A DNA stretch of 48,042 nucleotides from Ilumatobacter sp. (GCF_030065885.1 NZ_JASJCS010000032.1:1-48042), one strand, 5' to 3'; numbered from the stretch's first letter, positions 17,961 to 28,412 are shown. Notes: generated from the sequence alone by a model not told the origin. Translations and numbers: made by a program.

Positions 17961-18041
17961 ACCGCCCGTCGCTCCGCCCACGAGGAGAGTGTGGCATCCG
18001 AGGGCGCACCGTCGCCGTCGCTCCAGTGCGCTCGGTGCGGG

Positions 18042-20507
18042 TCAGGCGCCGCCCGCGGGCGCAGCCGCTGCGGTCGGTTCGCCACCGACATCGCCGATGA
18101 CGCCATGCCCGGACTCGGCTCGCCAGCGGTGGTAGGCGGCCCAGACGATCAGCATCGGCGGCACGACGACGATCGCCACGATCAGCGCATACAGGATCGT
18201 GATGCCGGTGACGAGGCCGAACTGCTGCATCGGCGTGAGTGGACTGAACAGCAGGACGGCGAACGCGAGGGCGGTGGTCAGCGCCGACCCGATCAGCGCC
18301 GACCCCGTCGTGGCCAGGGTCGTCGTGGTGGCGTCGATCAGCGATCTGCCGTGCTCGAGCTCCTCGGTGAACCGGTGGATCACGTGGATCGTGTAGTCGA
18401 CGCCGATGCCGATCGACAGCGCCGTGATGAGTGCGGTGATCACGTTGTAGGGGATGCCGAGCAGCGTCATCGTGCCCAGCACCCAGAGCAGCACCAGCAC
18501 GATCGGGAACACGGCGATCACCGCCAGCATCGGCTTGAACTCGGTGACCCAGAAGAACAGCATCAGCACGATCAGGGCGGCGACGATCGTGATGACGATC
18601 GACCCGGTCTGGCTGTCGGTCATCGCCGAGGTGACCTCGAGGCTGATGATCTCGCCTGACGTGACCGTGAGCTGGTCGCGGTCGCCGTACCACAGACCTT
18701 CGATGTCGTCGACCATCTGGGCGGTGCGGTCCTGGTCGCCGGTGAGCGCATTGAACTGCACGAGCGTCCGGTCGATGCCGTTCGAGTCGTTGACCGCGAC
18801 CTGCCCGAACCCGATCGGGTCATCGGCCTCGAGCCGTTCGAGCAGCGCCTGCACGCCGTCGGGGTCGACCGTGATCCCCTGATCGATGCCCGCCGCGATC
18901 TCGGCCAGCCCCGGGTCGTAGTTGTCGCCGGGCTCCCCGCTGTCGGTGTTCCAGTCGGTGAACAGCGTGCCGAGCGACAGCGTGATGTCGCTGGCCGCCC
19001 CGGTCGGTCGTGACAGCTCGTCGGCGAACGACTCGGCGAGCGTCAGCAGGTTCCGGAGCGTCCGGTCGTCGGTGAGCTCTGCCTCGATGAGCACCGTGAC
19101 GATCTCGGTCTGGCCACCCAACGCCTCCTCGAGTGCCTCGAGGTCGGTCAGCGAGTCGCCGCCCGACGGCAGGAAGTCGTTCGAGTCGAACTCGGTGCTG
19201 ATGCCCGCCGCCAGGGCGCCGAGCACGACCGTCACGACGCCGGCGACGCCCAGCACCACCATCGGCTTGATCGCCGCGAAACCGCCGACCCGCTCGACGA
19301 GGTTGCCCGCGCCGGGGATCGCGTCGGTCATCAGCTTGGGTGCCGCCAGCTCGTCGGCGGCCTCCTTGCGCTGGTCGAGGATCGCGCGAGCGGCGGGCAC
19401 GAGCGTCAGCATCGTGAGCAGCCCGAAGAACACGCCGAACGCCGCGACGATGCCGAAGTCCTGATTGGCGGGGATCGGCGATGTGACGTTCGTGAGGAAG
19501 CTGATGATCGTCGTGCCCGATGCCAGCCCGAGCGGCAGGAGGACGCCCCGGAGGCCCCGGCGCGCTGCCTCGGTGACGGTCGCACCTTCGGCCCGGATCT
19601 CGCGGTAGTGGGCGACCGACTGGATCGCGTAGTCGACGACCAGTCCGATCAGCATGATCGGCACCATCGTCGTGATCGAGTTCGGCAGGCCGATGATGCC
19701 GAGACCGTCGGGGCCCATCAGCCCCTGGAATCCGAACGTGCCGAGAATGGTGACGCCCAGGCCGGTCAACGTCAGGGCGACGTCGGAGCCCGACTTGAAG
19801 AAGACGAAGAGCAGCACGGCGATGACGACGAGCGCGACGACCATCAAGATCGACATCGACGACGAGGACGACTCGGCCGACTCGTCGTCGATGGTCGCGC
19901 CCGACAAGCTGCGCACCGTGAGCGGCCCGTTGACGTCCTCGACCAGCCGCGCGACGGTCAGCTCGGCGTCGTCGAGCGCGTCTGCATCGCCGAGCTCGCG
20001 GAGCTTGAGCGACGAGATCGCGAGGCCCTCGCCGTCGGCCTCGCCACTCAGGTTCGCCACGACGGGGGCGACGCGGGGGTCGGCGGTCACCGCGTCGATC
20101 TGCTGCTGGCCGACGCCGGCCAGGTCATCGACGCCGAGGGCACGCTCGTAGACCGCGGCGAGCGACACGACGGGGTCCGTCAGCGCCAGCCGTTCGGCCA
20201 CCTCGGGTGTCGACACCGCAGCAGCGACGACGGCGTCGATCTGTGCGAGACCGGCGGGTGTCAGGACGTCGCCGCGGTGCAGGATCGTGATGTTGGTGAG
20301 CCCCGCCGAGTCCGGGAACGAACCCGAGAGAGTGTCCGCCGCTTCGGCGACGTCGCTGTCGTCGGGCAGGAAGACGGTGTTGTCGGCCTGCTCACCGAGG
20401 ACGAGCATGCCCGATGCCAGAGCAACGGTGATGATGCCCAACCCGATCAGGGCGGCCCTCGGGCGGTCGATGACGAGCCCGGCGATCCGGTCGAAGACTG
20501 CAGACAT
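18042..20507 (-). CDS. MMPL/RND-family (HAE3-like) exporter
   Basis: 821 residues with two homologous halves, each one helix, a large outer loop (about 40-210 and about 430-600) and five further helices, giving 12 membrane segments. Conserved pieces include LIGLVVDYAIQSVAHYREIRAEG in half one and SIGIGVDYTIHVIHRFTEELEHG in half two, with the Asp residues expected for proton relay. Such pumps export lipids or hydrophobic compounds. agggag precedes the ATG. Repeated TCTCAT motifs upstream resemble the promoter of the nearby TetR locus. Confidence 0.9.
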   Translation of the reverse strand: MSAVFDRIAGLVIDRPRAALIGLGIITVALASGMLVLGEQADNTVFLPDDSDVAEAADTLSGSFPDSAGLTNITILHRGDVLTPAGLAQIDAVVAAAVSTPEVAERLALTDPVVSLAAVYERALGVDDLAGVGQQQIDAVTADPRVAPVVANLSGEADGEGLAISSLKLRELGDADALDDAELTVARLVEDVNGPLTVRSLSGATIDDESAESSSSSMSILMVVALVVIAVLLFVFFKSGSDVALTLTGLGVTILGTFGFQGLMGPDGLGIIGLPNSITTMVPIMLIGLVVDYAIQSVAHYREIRAEGATVTEAARRGLRGVLLPLGLASGTTIISFLTNVTSPIPANQDFGIVAAFGVFFGLLTMLTLVPAARAILDQRKEAADELAAPKLMTDAIPGAGNLVERVGGFAAIKPMVVLGVAGVVTVVLGALAAGISTEFDSNDFLPSGGDSLTDLEALEEALGGQTEIVTVLIEAELTDDRTLRNLLTLAESFADELSRPTGAASDITLSLGTLFTDWNTDSGEPGDNYDPGLAEIAAGIDQGITVDPDGVQALLERLEADDPIGFGQVAVNDSNGIDRTLVQFNALTGDQDRTAQMVDDIEGLWYGDRDQLTVTSGEIISLEVTSAMTDSQTGSIVITIVAALIVLMLFFWVTEFKPMLAVIAVFPIVLVLLWVLGTMTLLGIPYNVITALITALSIGIGVDYTIHVIHRFTEELEHGRSLIDATTTTLATTGSALIGSALTTALAFAVLLFSPLTPMQQFGLVTGITILYALIVAIVVVPPMLIVWAAYHRWRAESGHGVIGDVGGEPTAAAAPAGGA

Positions 20508-20551
20508 GGCGAACTCCCTGATGGCGGTGCAGGCGGCTGGTCCCGCTCTTG

Positions 20552-20598
20552 TGAGAACAGTACTCTCATGTCGCGTCTATTGCGAGTGGTAATCTCAT
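20552..20598. promoter_or_regulatory. Repeated TCTCAT motifs upstream of the exporter
   Basis: GTACTCTCAT (20560-20569) and GTAATCTCAT (20589-20598) are 29 bp apart; the first is part of the dyad TGAGA-n7-TCTCA (20552-20568). A related AAACTCTCACG occurs at 22189-22200 in front of the TetR/sulfatase promoters. The spacing and shared word suggest one regulator, plausibly the TetR protein at 21532-22149. Confidence 0.45.
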
Positions 20599-20665
20599 AA
20601 TGTCGGGAGGCGGGCTAGAGTCGGCCCATGGACACCGCAGTACACGACGCCCGGCGAGCACCCTC

Positions 20666-21019
20666 ATGATCGGGCTGATCGCCATCGCACGCACGATCGC
20701 CCGCGGGTGTGGCTCGCTCGTCCGCGATCCTCAGGCGCGGGGTCTGATGTTCGTCGTGCTCGGCCTGGTCTGGGGCGGTGCGTTCTTCTACCGGCAGGTC
20801 GAGGACCTGTCGTGGATCGACAGCTTCTACTTCACGATCGTCACGCTGACCACGGTCGGCTACGGCGACTTCACGCCCGAGACGACCGCCGGGAAGCTGT
20901 TCACGATGGCCTACCTGTTGATCGGCATCGGGATCGTCGTGGCGCTCGCAGGCGAGGTCGCGAGTCACCTGATCCGGGCGAACACCGAGCGTCGCGCCGA
21001 ACGCACCGGCGAGGCCTGA
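20666..21019 (+). CDS. Two-TM potassium channel
   Basis: 117 residues from the ATG at 20666; an earlier in-frame ATG at 20600 would add a non-conserved Ser/Arg-rich stretch and overlap the exporter promoter. TM1 about 28-45, pore helix and selectivity filter TTVGYGDF about 64-71, TM2 about 80-100, KcsA-like in layout. There is no RCK or cyclic-nucleotide domain, so gating must be intrinsic. It stands alone between the MMPL exporter and the TetR operon. Confidence 0.85.
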   Translation: MIGLIAIARTIARGCGSLVRDPQARGLMFVVLGLVWGGAFFYRQVEDLSWIDSFYFTIVTLTTVGYGDFTPETTAGKLFTMAYLLIGIGIVVALAGEVASHLIRANTERRAERTGEA

Positions 21020-21043
21020 CGCAGCGGGGGTGCCGTCGCGCCG

Positions 21044-21535
21044 TCAGGCTGGCTGGGTCGTCTCGGGTGGCCCGAGGCATTCAAGTCGGGCGGTGAAGCC
21101 GATGTACTGCCACATCATGTGCGGGCCGTCGCGCCAGCGCTTGACCTCGATCGGCATGCCGGCCGGACGGAGCACGTGGACCCCATCCTCGTACGTGGCG
21201 ACCACGTGGATCTCGGTGGCCTTGTCGAACTCGGCGACGTCGTGCACGCCGTTGGCCTCGGTGCCGTCGCAGCGCATGTCGTGGATGACGCCACCGCCGG
21301 TGACGACCAAGCGATCGGCCGCCTGCTCGACGCGCTGGACGTGGCCGACGCCGGGATGGCCGGGTTGCAGTTCGCCGTCGACCGTGACGTCGATGGTCCG
21401 CCAGAGCCCTCGGAGGTCGGGCGCACCCTCGACCAGTTCGTCGGCACACCCGGCCAGCACCGGCTCGGGCCACTCGGTCCAGCCGCCCGCCGGCGTGTGG
21501 GCGACCGGAATCTCGTCGACGCGCCGGGTGGTCAT
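21044..21535 (-). CDS. Protein of unknown function coupled to a TetR regulator
   Basis: 163 residues; the ATG overlaps the stop of the TetR gene (ATGA). The sequence alternates short beta-strand pieces (TIDVTVDGEL, DRLVVTGGGVIHDMRCDG, TEIHVVATYEDGVHVL) and ends GPHMMWQYIGFTARLECLG, suggesting a small beta-barrel such as a lipocalin-like fold. I do not recognise a family. Its coupling to the regulator suggests a linked ligand-binding or metabolic role. Confidence 0.65.
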   Translation of the reverse strand: MTTRRVDEIPVAHTPAGGWTEWPEPVLAGCADELVEGAPDLRGLWRTIDVTVDGELQPGHPGVGHVQRVEQAADRLVVTGGGVIHDMRCDGTEANGVHDVAEFDKATEIHVVATYEDGVHVLRPAGMPIEVKRWRDGPHMMWQYIGFTARLECLGPPETTQPA

Positions 21536-22149
21536 GGCGTCAGCAACCTGGTGAGGGCCGTCACCCAGGTGCGGCGGAGCTGGGCCGGGCTCCGCTCGTG
21601 ATCGTGGCGGGCCTGGTCCCACGACTCGAACGAGGTCAGCGTGGCGATGATGGTCACCATGTCGTCCCGGGCTGCGGGCGTGAGACGAGCGAGCTCGTCG
21701 TCGAAGTGCCGGCGCACCTGGTCGGCTCGTTCGGCACGGAGCCGGTGGAGCGTGTCGTCGACCGCAGCAACTTCGGCGGCACGCCAACGAGCCAGCCTCG
21801 CGATCGGCGCGACGGTCTCGTACAGCGTCACACGCGCGTCGACGAACACCGCGATACGGGCGCCGACGTCTCCGTCGCGGGCATCGGGGATGTCGAACAG
21901 GTGGGCGTAGCGCTCGATGTAGCGGTTCGTGGTCTCCTGCCGGAGGTCGTCGAGCGTCTCGAAGTACCGGAACAGCGTGGCCATCGAGATGCCGGCCCGC
22001 TCGGCGACCAGCTCGGCCGGAGGCGGGGAGTGGCCCTCGAAGACCAGGTCGATCATCGCGTCGATCACGGCGACGCGGCCGCGCTCGCGGCGGGCCCGGC
22101 GACCGTCGGTCACCGGGACGTCTGCACTCCTTGCGGCCTGAACGTCCAT
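21532..22149 (-). CDS. TetR-family transcriptional regulator
   Basis: 205 residues. The helix-turn-helix reads VAERAGISMATLFRYFETLDDL at about 48-69, after an Arg-rich extension of 27 residues. The C-terminal ligand domain is helical. It is transcribed divergently from the five-gene sulfatase operon and first in a two-gene operon. The dyad AACTC-TCAC-GAGTT in the shared promoter (22191-22204) is the best operator candidate; related words occur before the MMPL exporter. Confidence 0.88.
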   Translation of the reverse strand: MDVQAARSADVPVTDGRRARRERGRVAVIDAMIDLVFEGHSPPPAELVAERAGISMATLFRYFETLDDLRQETTNRYIERYAHLFDIPDARDGDVGARIAVFVDARVTLYETVAPIARLARWRAAEVAAVDDTLHRLRAERADQVRRHFDDELARLTPAARDDMVTIIATLTSFESWDQARHDHERSPAQLRRTWVTALTRLLTP

Positions 22150-22180
22150 CGCCGATCACCGTACCAAGGTCGTCTCGGTA

Positions 22181-22208
22181 TTGATAGTCAAACTCTCACG
22201 AGTTATGG
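22181..22208 (+). promoter_or_regulatory. Putative promoter and operator of the sulfatase operon
   Basis: TTGATA (22181-22186) and TTATGG (22203-22208) are separated by 16 bp and could be -35 and -10 elements. The perfect dyad AACTC-TCAC-GAGTT (22191-22204) lies between them, where bound repressor would block RNA polymerase. The sulfatase ATG is 25 nt downstream with ggggagg as ribosome-binding site. Confidence 0.5.
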
Positions 22209-22232
22209 TCGCGGCGTCCGAGGGGAGGATGC

Positions 22233-24512
22233 ATGTCAGGACCGAAGTCGACGTTTCACGGAACGATCGGCCGCACGCTCGCGGAGTCCGAGCCGTGGTA
22301 CGACGAGCCGCCGCACCCGGGCGACGACGCGCCGAACGTCGTGCTGGTGCTGCTCGACGACACCGGTTTCGCCCAGTTCGGCTGCTACGGCTCGGACATC
22401 GACACGCCCCACGTCGACGCCCTCGCGGCGAACGGTCTGCAGTTCACGAACTTCCACGTCACGCCGCTGTGCTCGCCGACCCGTGCCTCGCTGCTGACCG
22501 GGCGCTCACAGCACACGGTCGGCATGCGCTCGGTCTCGAACGTCCAGACCGGCTTCCCGCACCAACTCGGCCACATCTCGAACCGCGCCGCGACCGTTGC
22601 CGAGGTGCTCGGCGCCGAGGGTTACGCAACGTTCTGTACCGGTAAGTGGCACCTGGCGCCGATGGAGCACTGCTCGCAGGCCGGACCGTTCGACCAGTGG
22701 CCGCTCGGCCGCGGGTTCGACCGCTTCTACGGCTTCCTCGAGGGCGAGACCGACCAGTTCCACCCCGAGCTCGTCTGCGACAACCACTCGATCGAGGCGC
22801 CCGGCAGGCCCGAGGACGGCTACCACGTCAGCGAGGACCTGATCGACCAGCTGCTGCTGATGATCAGCAACAGCAAGGGCATCCGCCCCGACCGACCCTT
22901 CTTCGCTTACCTGCCGTTCGGCGCCACCCACGCACCGCACCAGGCACCGGCCGACCATCTCGCCAAGTACCGCGGCGCCTTCGACGAGGGCTGGGACGTG
23001 GTGCGGCAGCGCTGGTACGAGCGGCAACTCGAGACCGGCGTCATCCCCGCCGGCACCCAGCTCGCGCCGCGCAACCCCGGGGTCGAGGCGTGGGACGACC
23101 TGCCCGAGAACCAGCAGCGGCTCGCCGCCAGGCTGCAGGAGGCGTTCGCCGCGTTCCTCGACCACACCGACGACCAGATCGGCCGGCTCGTCGAGGGCCT
23201 TCGGTCGCTCGGCGAGCTCGACAACACGCTGATGATCGTCCTCGCCGACAACGGCGCCTCGCAGGAGGGCGGGCCGTTCGGAGTGATGCACGAGATGAAG
23301 TTCTTCAACGGCATCCTCGAGACGCCCGACGAGGCGATCGACCGGATCGACGACATCGGCGGACCGCACAGCCACACCAACTACCCGTGGGGGTGGGCGC
23401 AGTGCGGCAACAGCCCGTTCAAGTGGTACAAGCAGAACACCCACGAGGGCGGTGTGCACGTCCCGATGATCGTGCACTGGCCCGCCCGGATCCACGGTGA
23501 CCATGCCGGCACCAAGCGCGGCCAGTTCGTCAACGTCGCCGACATCGTGCCGACGATCTACGAGTTGCTGGGCGTCACGCCGCCGCAGACGTTCAAGGGC
23601 CTCGAACAGCTGCCCGTCACCGGCCACTCGTTCGTACCGGTCATCGACGACGCCGACGCACCGGCCACCAACACCGTCCAGTACTTCGAGATGGCAGGCA
23701 GCAGGGCGCTCGTGAGCGGCAACTGGAAGGCCGTCTGCAAGCACACCCAGGGCGCCGACTACGACGCTGAACCGTGGGAGCTGTACGACCTGAGCGTCGA
23801 CTTCTCCGAGTGCCACGACCTCGCCGAGGCCGAGCCCGAGAAGCTGCACGAGCTGGTCGACCTCTGGTGGAGCGAGGCCGGGTGGCACGGGGTGCTGCCG
23901 CTCGACGACCGCATGGGCACGCTCTTCGCCAGCCGCTTCCGCGACCGCTCACCACACCCGGCCGGCCGGCGGTACGTGTACCGGCCGCCGATGTCGCCGA
24001 TCGCCACGCAGGCCGCGGCAGCGATCGGTGGCCGCAGCTTCGACCTGACGGCGCAGGTCACCCGCGCTGCCGGTGACGACGGCGTCCTGTACGCCACCGG
24101 GACGCAGAATGCCGGCATCTCGGTCTTCGTCCAGGACGACCGACTGGTCGTCGACTACAACGCGTTCGACGACCACACGATCCTGTCCTCCAACATCGTC
24201 GTGCCCGCCGGCGAATCGGCACTGACGGTGAAGGTCCGCCGTGGCGACGACTGGGCCGGGTCGCTGGCCCTCGAGGTCGACGGGCAGCCCGCCGGCGCCG
24301 CCACGCTGCCGCTGTTCATGCGGATGATGTCGTCGGTCGGCGCCAGCGTCGGCTACGACAACGGTTCGCCCGTCTCGCAGCGCTACAGGGCGCCGTTCGC
24401 GTTCTCGGGCACGCTGCACGAGGTCGTCATCGAGCTGCGATCGCGACAGGACCTCGAGGCCGAGGCGCAGGCGACCGTGGCGACGGCGACCGCGGAGATG
24501 CACCGGCAGTGA
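22233..24512 (+). CDS. Arylsulfatase-type sulfatase
   Basis: 759 residues. Metal ligands D42-D43 (LLDDTGF) and the formylglycine site C80-S-P-T-R84 followed by ASLLTG are intact, so it should be matured by a formylglycine-generating enzyme. Other family blocks: GKWHLAP, ADNGAS, and H/K-containing [10 protein letters not shown]. No signal peptide is seen, so it probably acts in the cytoplasm. The C-terminal 200 residues form an extra beta-rich domain common in long arylsulfatases. First gene of the operon; its end overlaps the MBL gene by 4 nt (GTGA). Confidence 0.92.
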   Translation: MSGPKSTFHGTIGRTLAESEPWYDEPPHPGDDAPNVVLVLLDDTGFAQFGCYGSDIDTPHVDALAANGLQFTNFHVTPLCSPTRASLLTGRSQHTVGMRSVSNVQTGFPHQLGHISNRAATVAEVLGAEGYATFCTGKWHLAPMEHCSQAGPFDQWPLGRGFDRFYGFLEGETDQFHPELVCDNHSIEAPGRPEDGYHVSEDLIDQLLLMISNSKGIRPDRPFFAYLPFGATHAPHQAPADHLAKYRGAFDEGWDVVRQRWYERQLETGVIPAGTQLAPRNPGVEAWDDLPENQQRLAARLQEAFAAFLDHTDDQIGRLVEGLRSLGELDNTLMIVLADNGASQEGGPFGVMHEMKFFNGILETPDEAIDRIDDIGGPHSHTNYPWGWAQCGNSPFKWYKQNTHEGGVHVPMIVHWPARIHGDHAGTKRGQFVNVADIVPTIYELLGVTPPQTFKGLEQLPVTGHSFVPVIDDADAPATNTVQYFEMAGSRALVSGNWKAVCKHTQGADYDAEPWELYDLSVDFSECHDLAEAEPEKLHELVDLWWSEAGWHGVLPLDDRMGTLFASRFRDRSPHPAGRRYVYRPPMSPIATQAAAAIGGRSFDLTAQVTRAAGDDGVLYATGTQNAGISVFVQDDRLVVDYNAFDDHTILSSNIVVPAGESALTVKVRRGDDWAGSLALEVDGQPAGAATLPLFMRMMSSVGASVGYDNGSPVSQRYRAPFAFSGTLHEVVIELRSRQDLEAEAQATVATATAEMHRQ

Positions 24513-25378
24513 TCGCCATCACGCTGCTCGGTACCGGCAGCCCGATCCCCAGCCCCGACCGCGCCGGGCCGTCGACCCTGATCACCGCCGGCAGCGGCAC
24601 CGACGCCGAGCACTACCTCGTCGACGCGGGCCGTGGCGTGCTGATGCGCATGGCGGCCGTCGGTGTCGGTGCACCGAATCTGGCGGCGGTGCTGATCACC
24701 CACCTCCACAGCGATCACATCACCGACCTCAACGACGTCATCACCACACGCTGGGTCATGACGTTCGAACCGACACCGCTCACGGTCGTCGGGCCGGTCG
24801 GCACGCAGGCCGTCGTCGACCATCTCCTCGCATCACTCGGCCCCGACATCGCGTACCGGATGGCCCACCACGACGACCTCGACCACCCGCCGCCGGTGAC
24901 GGTGGTCGAGGTGGCCGACGGGCCGGTCGAGCTGCCCGGTCATGCCGACGGAGCGGTCCGGATCCGCTGCGCGCCGACCGACCACAGGCCGGTCGAGCCG
25001 AGCGTCGGCTACCGCTTCGACCACGCCGGTGCGTCGGTCGTGGCGGCCGGCGACACCGTGCCGTGCGATGGTCTCGACGAGCTGTGCGACGGCGCCGACG
25101 CGCTGGTCCACACCGTCATCCGCAAGGACATCATCGAGAACCTGCCGCTCCAGCGCATGCAGGACACGCTCGACTACCACTCGTCGCCGGCCGAGGCGGC
25201 GCAGACTGCGGCGCGCGGCGGCGTCGCCACGCTCGTCCTGACCCACTACGTGCCACCGATCTCGCCCGGGGACGCCGGCGACGACTGGCGGGGGCTGGCC
25301 GCCGAGCACTTCGACGGCACGGTCGAGATCGGCGACGACCTCCACCGCGTCGAGGTCGCCGGCTCGGGTGCGCTGTGA
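24509..25378 (+). CDS. Metallo-beta-lactamase-fold hydrolase (RNase Z/arylsulfatase-like)
   Basis: 289 residues from a GTG that overlaps the sulfatase stop. The metal motif H65-L-H67-S-D69-H70 is intact, with later ligands in [10 protein letters not shown] (Asp) and VLTHYVP (His). The start [12 protein letters not shown] is typical of the RNase Z/ElaC-like branch, which includes hydrolases of lactones, esters and aryl sulfates. Given the operon, a small-molecule hydrolase is more likely than tRNA processing. It overlaps the next gene by 4 nt. Confidence 0.88.
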   Translation: MIAITLLGTGSPIPSPDRAGPSTLITAGSGTDAEHYLVDAGRGVLMRMAAVGVGAPNLAAVLITHLHSDHITDLNDVITTRWVMTFEPTPLTVVGPVGTQAVVDHLLASLGPDIAYRMAHHDDLDHPPPVTVVEVADGPVELPGHADGAVRIRCAPTDHRPVEPSVGYRFDHAGASVVAAGDTVPCDGLDELCDGADALVHTVIRKDIIENLPLQRMQDTLDYHSSPAEAAQTAARGGVATLVLTHYVPPISPGDAGDDWRGLAAEHFDGTVEIGDDLHRVEVAGSGAL

Positions 25379-25845
25379 CCACCGTCGAACGAGCCGCTCA
25401 CCTCGACGCCCCGCCGGCCGAGGTCTGGGGCGTGCTGGCCGACTTCGCCGCGATCAGCTCGTGGGCGCCGAACGTCGACCACTCCTGCCTCCTCACCCAC
25501 CAGGCCGACGGCGTCGGCGCCGTGAGGCGGATCCAGAGCGGCCGGATCACGCTCGTCGAGACGGTGACGGTCTGGGAGCACGAACGGGCGATCGGCTACA
25601 CGATCGACGGTCTGCCGCCGAGGATCCGGTCGGTCATCAACACGTGGCGACTCTCGCCGAGCGGCTCGGGCACCGCGGTCCGACTCACGTCCGAGGTCGA
25701 CGCCGGCCCGCGGCCGCCCCAGCAGCTGCTCGCGCGGGCGGTGGGCCGCCGGCTGGCACGCGCCTCGGATCAGATGCTCACGGGCCTCGCCGTGCGTGTC
25801 GCCGGTGTCGCCGGCAGATCGGCGGCGACAGGGAGCGCGCCATGA
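25375..25845 (+). CDS. SRPBCC (START-like) ligand-binding protein
   Basis: 156 residues from the GTG at 25375, which overlaps the MBL stop (GTGA). It starts [33 protein letters not shown] and later has [18 protein letters not shown], the classic pattern of a polyketide-cyclase/START-like hydrophobic-ligand pocket. No catalytic residues are certain. Position between two hydrolases suggests it binds or converts the pathway intermediate. Its stop overlaps the next ATG. Confidence 0.82.
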   Translation: MTTVERAAHLDAPPAEVWGVLADFAAISSWAPNVDHSCLLTHQADGVGAVRRIQSGRITLVETVTVWEHERAIGYTIDGLPPRIRSVINTWRLSPSGSGTAVRLTSEVDAGPRPPQQLLARAVGRRLARASDQMLTGLAVRVAGVAGRSAATGSAP

Positions 25846-28412
25846 CACCCGAACGACCCGACGTCGTGATCCTCATGACCGACGAAGAGCGCGCCGCGCC
25901 CCCATACGAGACCGACGAGCTCGCGGCCTGGCGCCGCGAGGCGCTGCCCGGTGCAGCGTGGTTCGACGAGCACGCCGTCAACTTCCAGCGCCACTACACC
26001 GGATCGCTGGCCTGCGTGCCGAGCCGTCCGACCCTCTTCACCGGTCACTACCCCGACCTGCACGGCGTCACCCAGACCGACGGGCTCGGGAAGACCGCCG
26101 ACGACTCCCGCCTCCGCTGGCTGCCGGAGGGCGAGGTGCCGACGCTCGGCAACTGGTTCCGCGCCGCCGGCTACGACACGCACTATGACGGCAAGTGGCA
26201 CATCTCCCACGCCGACCTGCACGACGAGACCGACCGGCGCATCCGCACCAACGACAGTGAGGGCAACGTCGACGCAGCCGCCGTCCAGCGCTACCTCGAC
26301 GCCGACCCGCTCGCGCCGTACGGGTTCTCGGGTTGGGTCGGTCCCGAGCCGCACGGCGGCGCCGTCGCCGACTGCGGACTCCGCCGCGACCCGCTGATCG
26401 CCGCCCGCGTCGTCGACTGGCTGGAGGACCGCTACGCACGCCGGCGTGCCGGCGAGGAGGCGGCCCTCCGGCCGTTCCTGCTGGTCACGAGCTTCGTCAA
26501 CCCGCACGACATCGTGCTGTTCCCGGCGTGGGTCCGCCGGGGCAGCCCGCTCGAGCCCTCACTGCTCGACCCGCCGCCCGTGCCCCCGGCTGCGACGGCC
26601 CACGAGGATCTCGCCAGCAAGCCCGCAGCACAGATCGCCTACCGCGAGACCTACCCCTCTGGCTACGGCGTGGCGCCGGCGGTCGCCCGGGCGTACCGCA
26701 AGAACGCCCAGCGGTATCGCGATCTCTACTACCGGCTCCACGCCGAGGTCGACGGCCCGCTCGACCGGGTCCGCCGGGCGGTCACCGAGCACGGTTCCGA
26801 GTCGGCGGTCGTCGTCAGGACGTCCGACCACGGCGACCTGCTCGGCGCGCACGGCGGCCTCCACCAGAAGTGGTTCACGCTCTACGACGAGGCGACCCGA
26901 GTCCCGTTCTCCATCGCCCGTGTCGGCCGGGCTGCGACGGCGGGCCGCCGCATCGACGGCGCACCCACCTCACACGTCGACGTCGTGCCGACGTTGCTCG
27001 CCGCGGCCGGCATCGACGAGGCCGCGACGGCCGACGTGCTCCGCCGGGACTTCAGTGAGGTGCATCCGCTCCCGGGGACGGACCTGATGCCCGTCGTCGA
27101 CGGCGCCACCGACGCCGACCGCGACCGCGCCGTCTACCTGATGACGCGCGACAACGTCCTCGAGGGCGACTCGGGAGCATCTGCGATGGCCCGCCGCCTC
27201 GGTCGGACCGACAACCCGCCCCCGCCGATGCGGATCCGTGTCCCCGCACACGTCGGCTCGAACTTCGAGGGTCTCGTCCACCGGGTGCCACCCGAAGCCG
27301 GAGGCGCCGGCCACCTGTGGAAGCTGGTGCGCACGTTCGACGACCCGGCCGCATGGACCGAACCGGGGGTGCGCCACCTCGCCGCCAACGGGCCCGGAGG
27401 CGACCGGTACCGGACCGCCGCGCTGCCCGACCAGTGGGAGCTGTACGACCTCGACGACGACCCGATCGAGGCGGTCAACCGTTGGCACGACGAGTCGGCC
27501 CGCGACGTGTTCGACCACCTGCGCGCCGTACTGAAGGAGGAGCGGGCGCGAGCGGTCCCGGAACGCAACACGCCGTGGCCGTACGTCCCGCGCCGACCGA
27601 CCGGGGTCCCACCGTCGAAGCGCCCGCCACCGCCTGCCCGCCTGCTCCGCAAGGTGCTGCAGCGAATTGGGCTGCACCCCGACGACGCCGAAGCGGTCGA
27701 GTTCGATCTCGCCGGCCGGCGCGCCCTCGTCGTCGCCACGAACACGGCGGTGATGGACGTCGGCAAGCCGACCGGCGTGTTCGCCAGCGAGATGACGGTG
27801 CCGTACTACGCATTCCTCGACGCCGGCATGGACGTCGATGTGGCGAGCCCGCTCGGCGGCGTGATCCCCGTCGACCCGATGTCGCTCAAACCCGCGATCC
27901 GCACCGAGCAGGACGACCGGTTCCTCGCCGACGACCGGCTCCGCAACAAGGTGACCGACTCGCTGGCGATCGGCGATCTCGACATGGTCGACTACGACCT
28001 CGTGTTCCTCGCCGGTGGATGGGGCGCGGCGTTCGACTTCGGATTCTCCGAAGCGTTGGCCGAGCAGATGACCGAGGCGAACGCCGTCGGCGCGATCATC
28101 GGCGGCGTCTGCCACGGTCCACTCGGCCTCCGCAACGCGAGGGGAGCGGACGGCGCTGCGCTCGTACGTGGCCGCAGGGTCACGGCGGTGACCGACAAGC
28201 AGGTCCGCGAGCTCGGGATCGATGCGACGCCGCACCATCCCGAGACCGAGCTCCGCGCGATGGGTGCCGAGTTCGAGAGCGAGACCAGGTTCCGCGACCC
28301 GCTCGCCAACCACTGGGTCGTCGACGGCAACCTCGTGACCGGCCAGAACCAGAACGCCGGGCCGATGGTGGCCCGCGAGATGATGCGACGCCTGCAGGAA
28401 GGAACGCCATGA
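25842..28412 (+). CDS. Sulfatase fused to a DJ-1/PfpI-like domain
   Basis: 856 residues. Residues 1 to about 590 are a sulfatase-like domain with D14-E15 near the N-terminus, formylglycine site C58-V-P-S-R62 followed by PTLFTG, GKWHIS, and SDHGDLLGAHG. Residues about 620-856 are a DJ-1/PfpI (class I glutamine-amidotransferase-like) domain with the nucleophile elbow around C757 (GGVCHGPLGL) and late His residues. The joining linker is Pro/Arg-rich (about 580-610). No frameshift or stop separates the halves, so this is a genuine fusion in the DNA. It overlaps both neighbours by 4 nt. Confidence 0.88.
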   Translation: MTPERPDVVILMTDEERAAPPYETDELAAWRREALPGAAWFDEHAVNFQRHYTGSLACVPSRPTLFTGHYPDLHGVTQTDGLGKTADDSRLRWLPEGEVPTLGNWFRAAGYDTHYDGKWHISHADLHDETDRRIRTNDSEGNVDAAAVQRYLDADPLAPYGFSGWVGPEPHGGAVADCGLRRDPLIAARVVDWLEDRYARRRAGEEAALRPFLLVTSFVNPHDIVLFPAWVRRGSPLEPSLLDPPPVPPAATAHEDLASKPAAQIAYRETYPSGYGVAPAVARAYRKNAQRYRDLYYRLHAEVDGPLDRVRRAVTEHGSESAVVVRTSDHGDLLGAHGGLHQKWFTLYDEATRVPFSIARVGRAATAGRRIDGAPTSHVDVVPTLLAAAGIDEAATADVLRRDFSEVHPLPGTDLMPVVDGATDADRDRAVYLMTRDNVLEGDSGASAMARRLGRTDNPPPPMRIRVPAHVGSNFEGLVHRVPPEAGGAGHLWKLVRTFDDPAAWTEPGVRHLAANGPGGDRYRTAALPDQWELYDLDDDPIEAVNRWHDESARDVFDHLRAVLKEERARAVPERNTPWPYVPRRPTGVPPSKRPPPPARLLRKVLQRIGLHPDDAEAVEFDLAGRRALVVATNTAVMDVGKPTGVFASEMTVPYYAFLDAGMDVDVASPLGGVIPVDPMSLKPAIRTEQDDRFLADDRLRNKVTDSLAIGDLDMVDYDLVFLAGGWGAAFDFGFSEALAEQMTEANAVGAIIGGVCHGPLGLRNARGADGAALVRGRRVTAVTDKQVRELGIDATPHHPETELRAMGAEFESETRFRDPLANHWVVDGNLVTGQNQNAGPMVAREMMRRLQEGTP

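Noticed and set aside
17016..18659. Long plus-strand frame opposite the M14 peptidase and exporter
   Set aside because: Arg/His-rich shadow translation that spans two real genes and has no domain.
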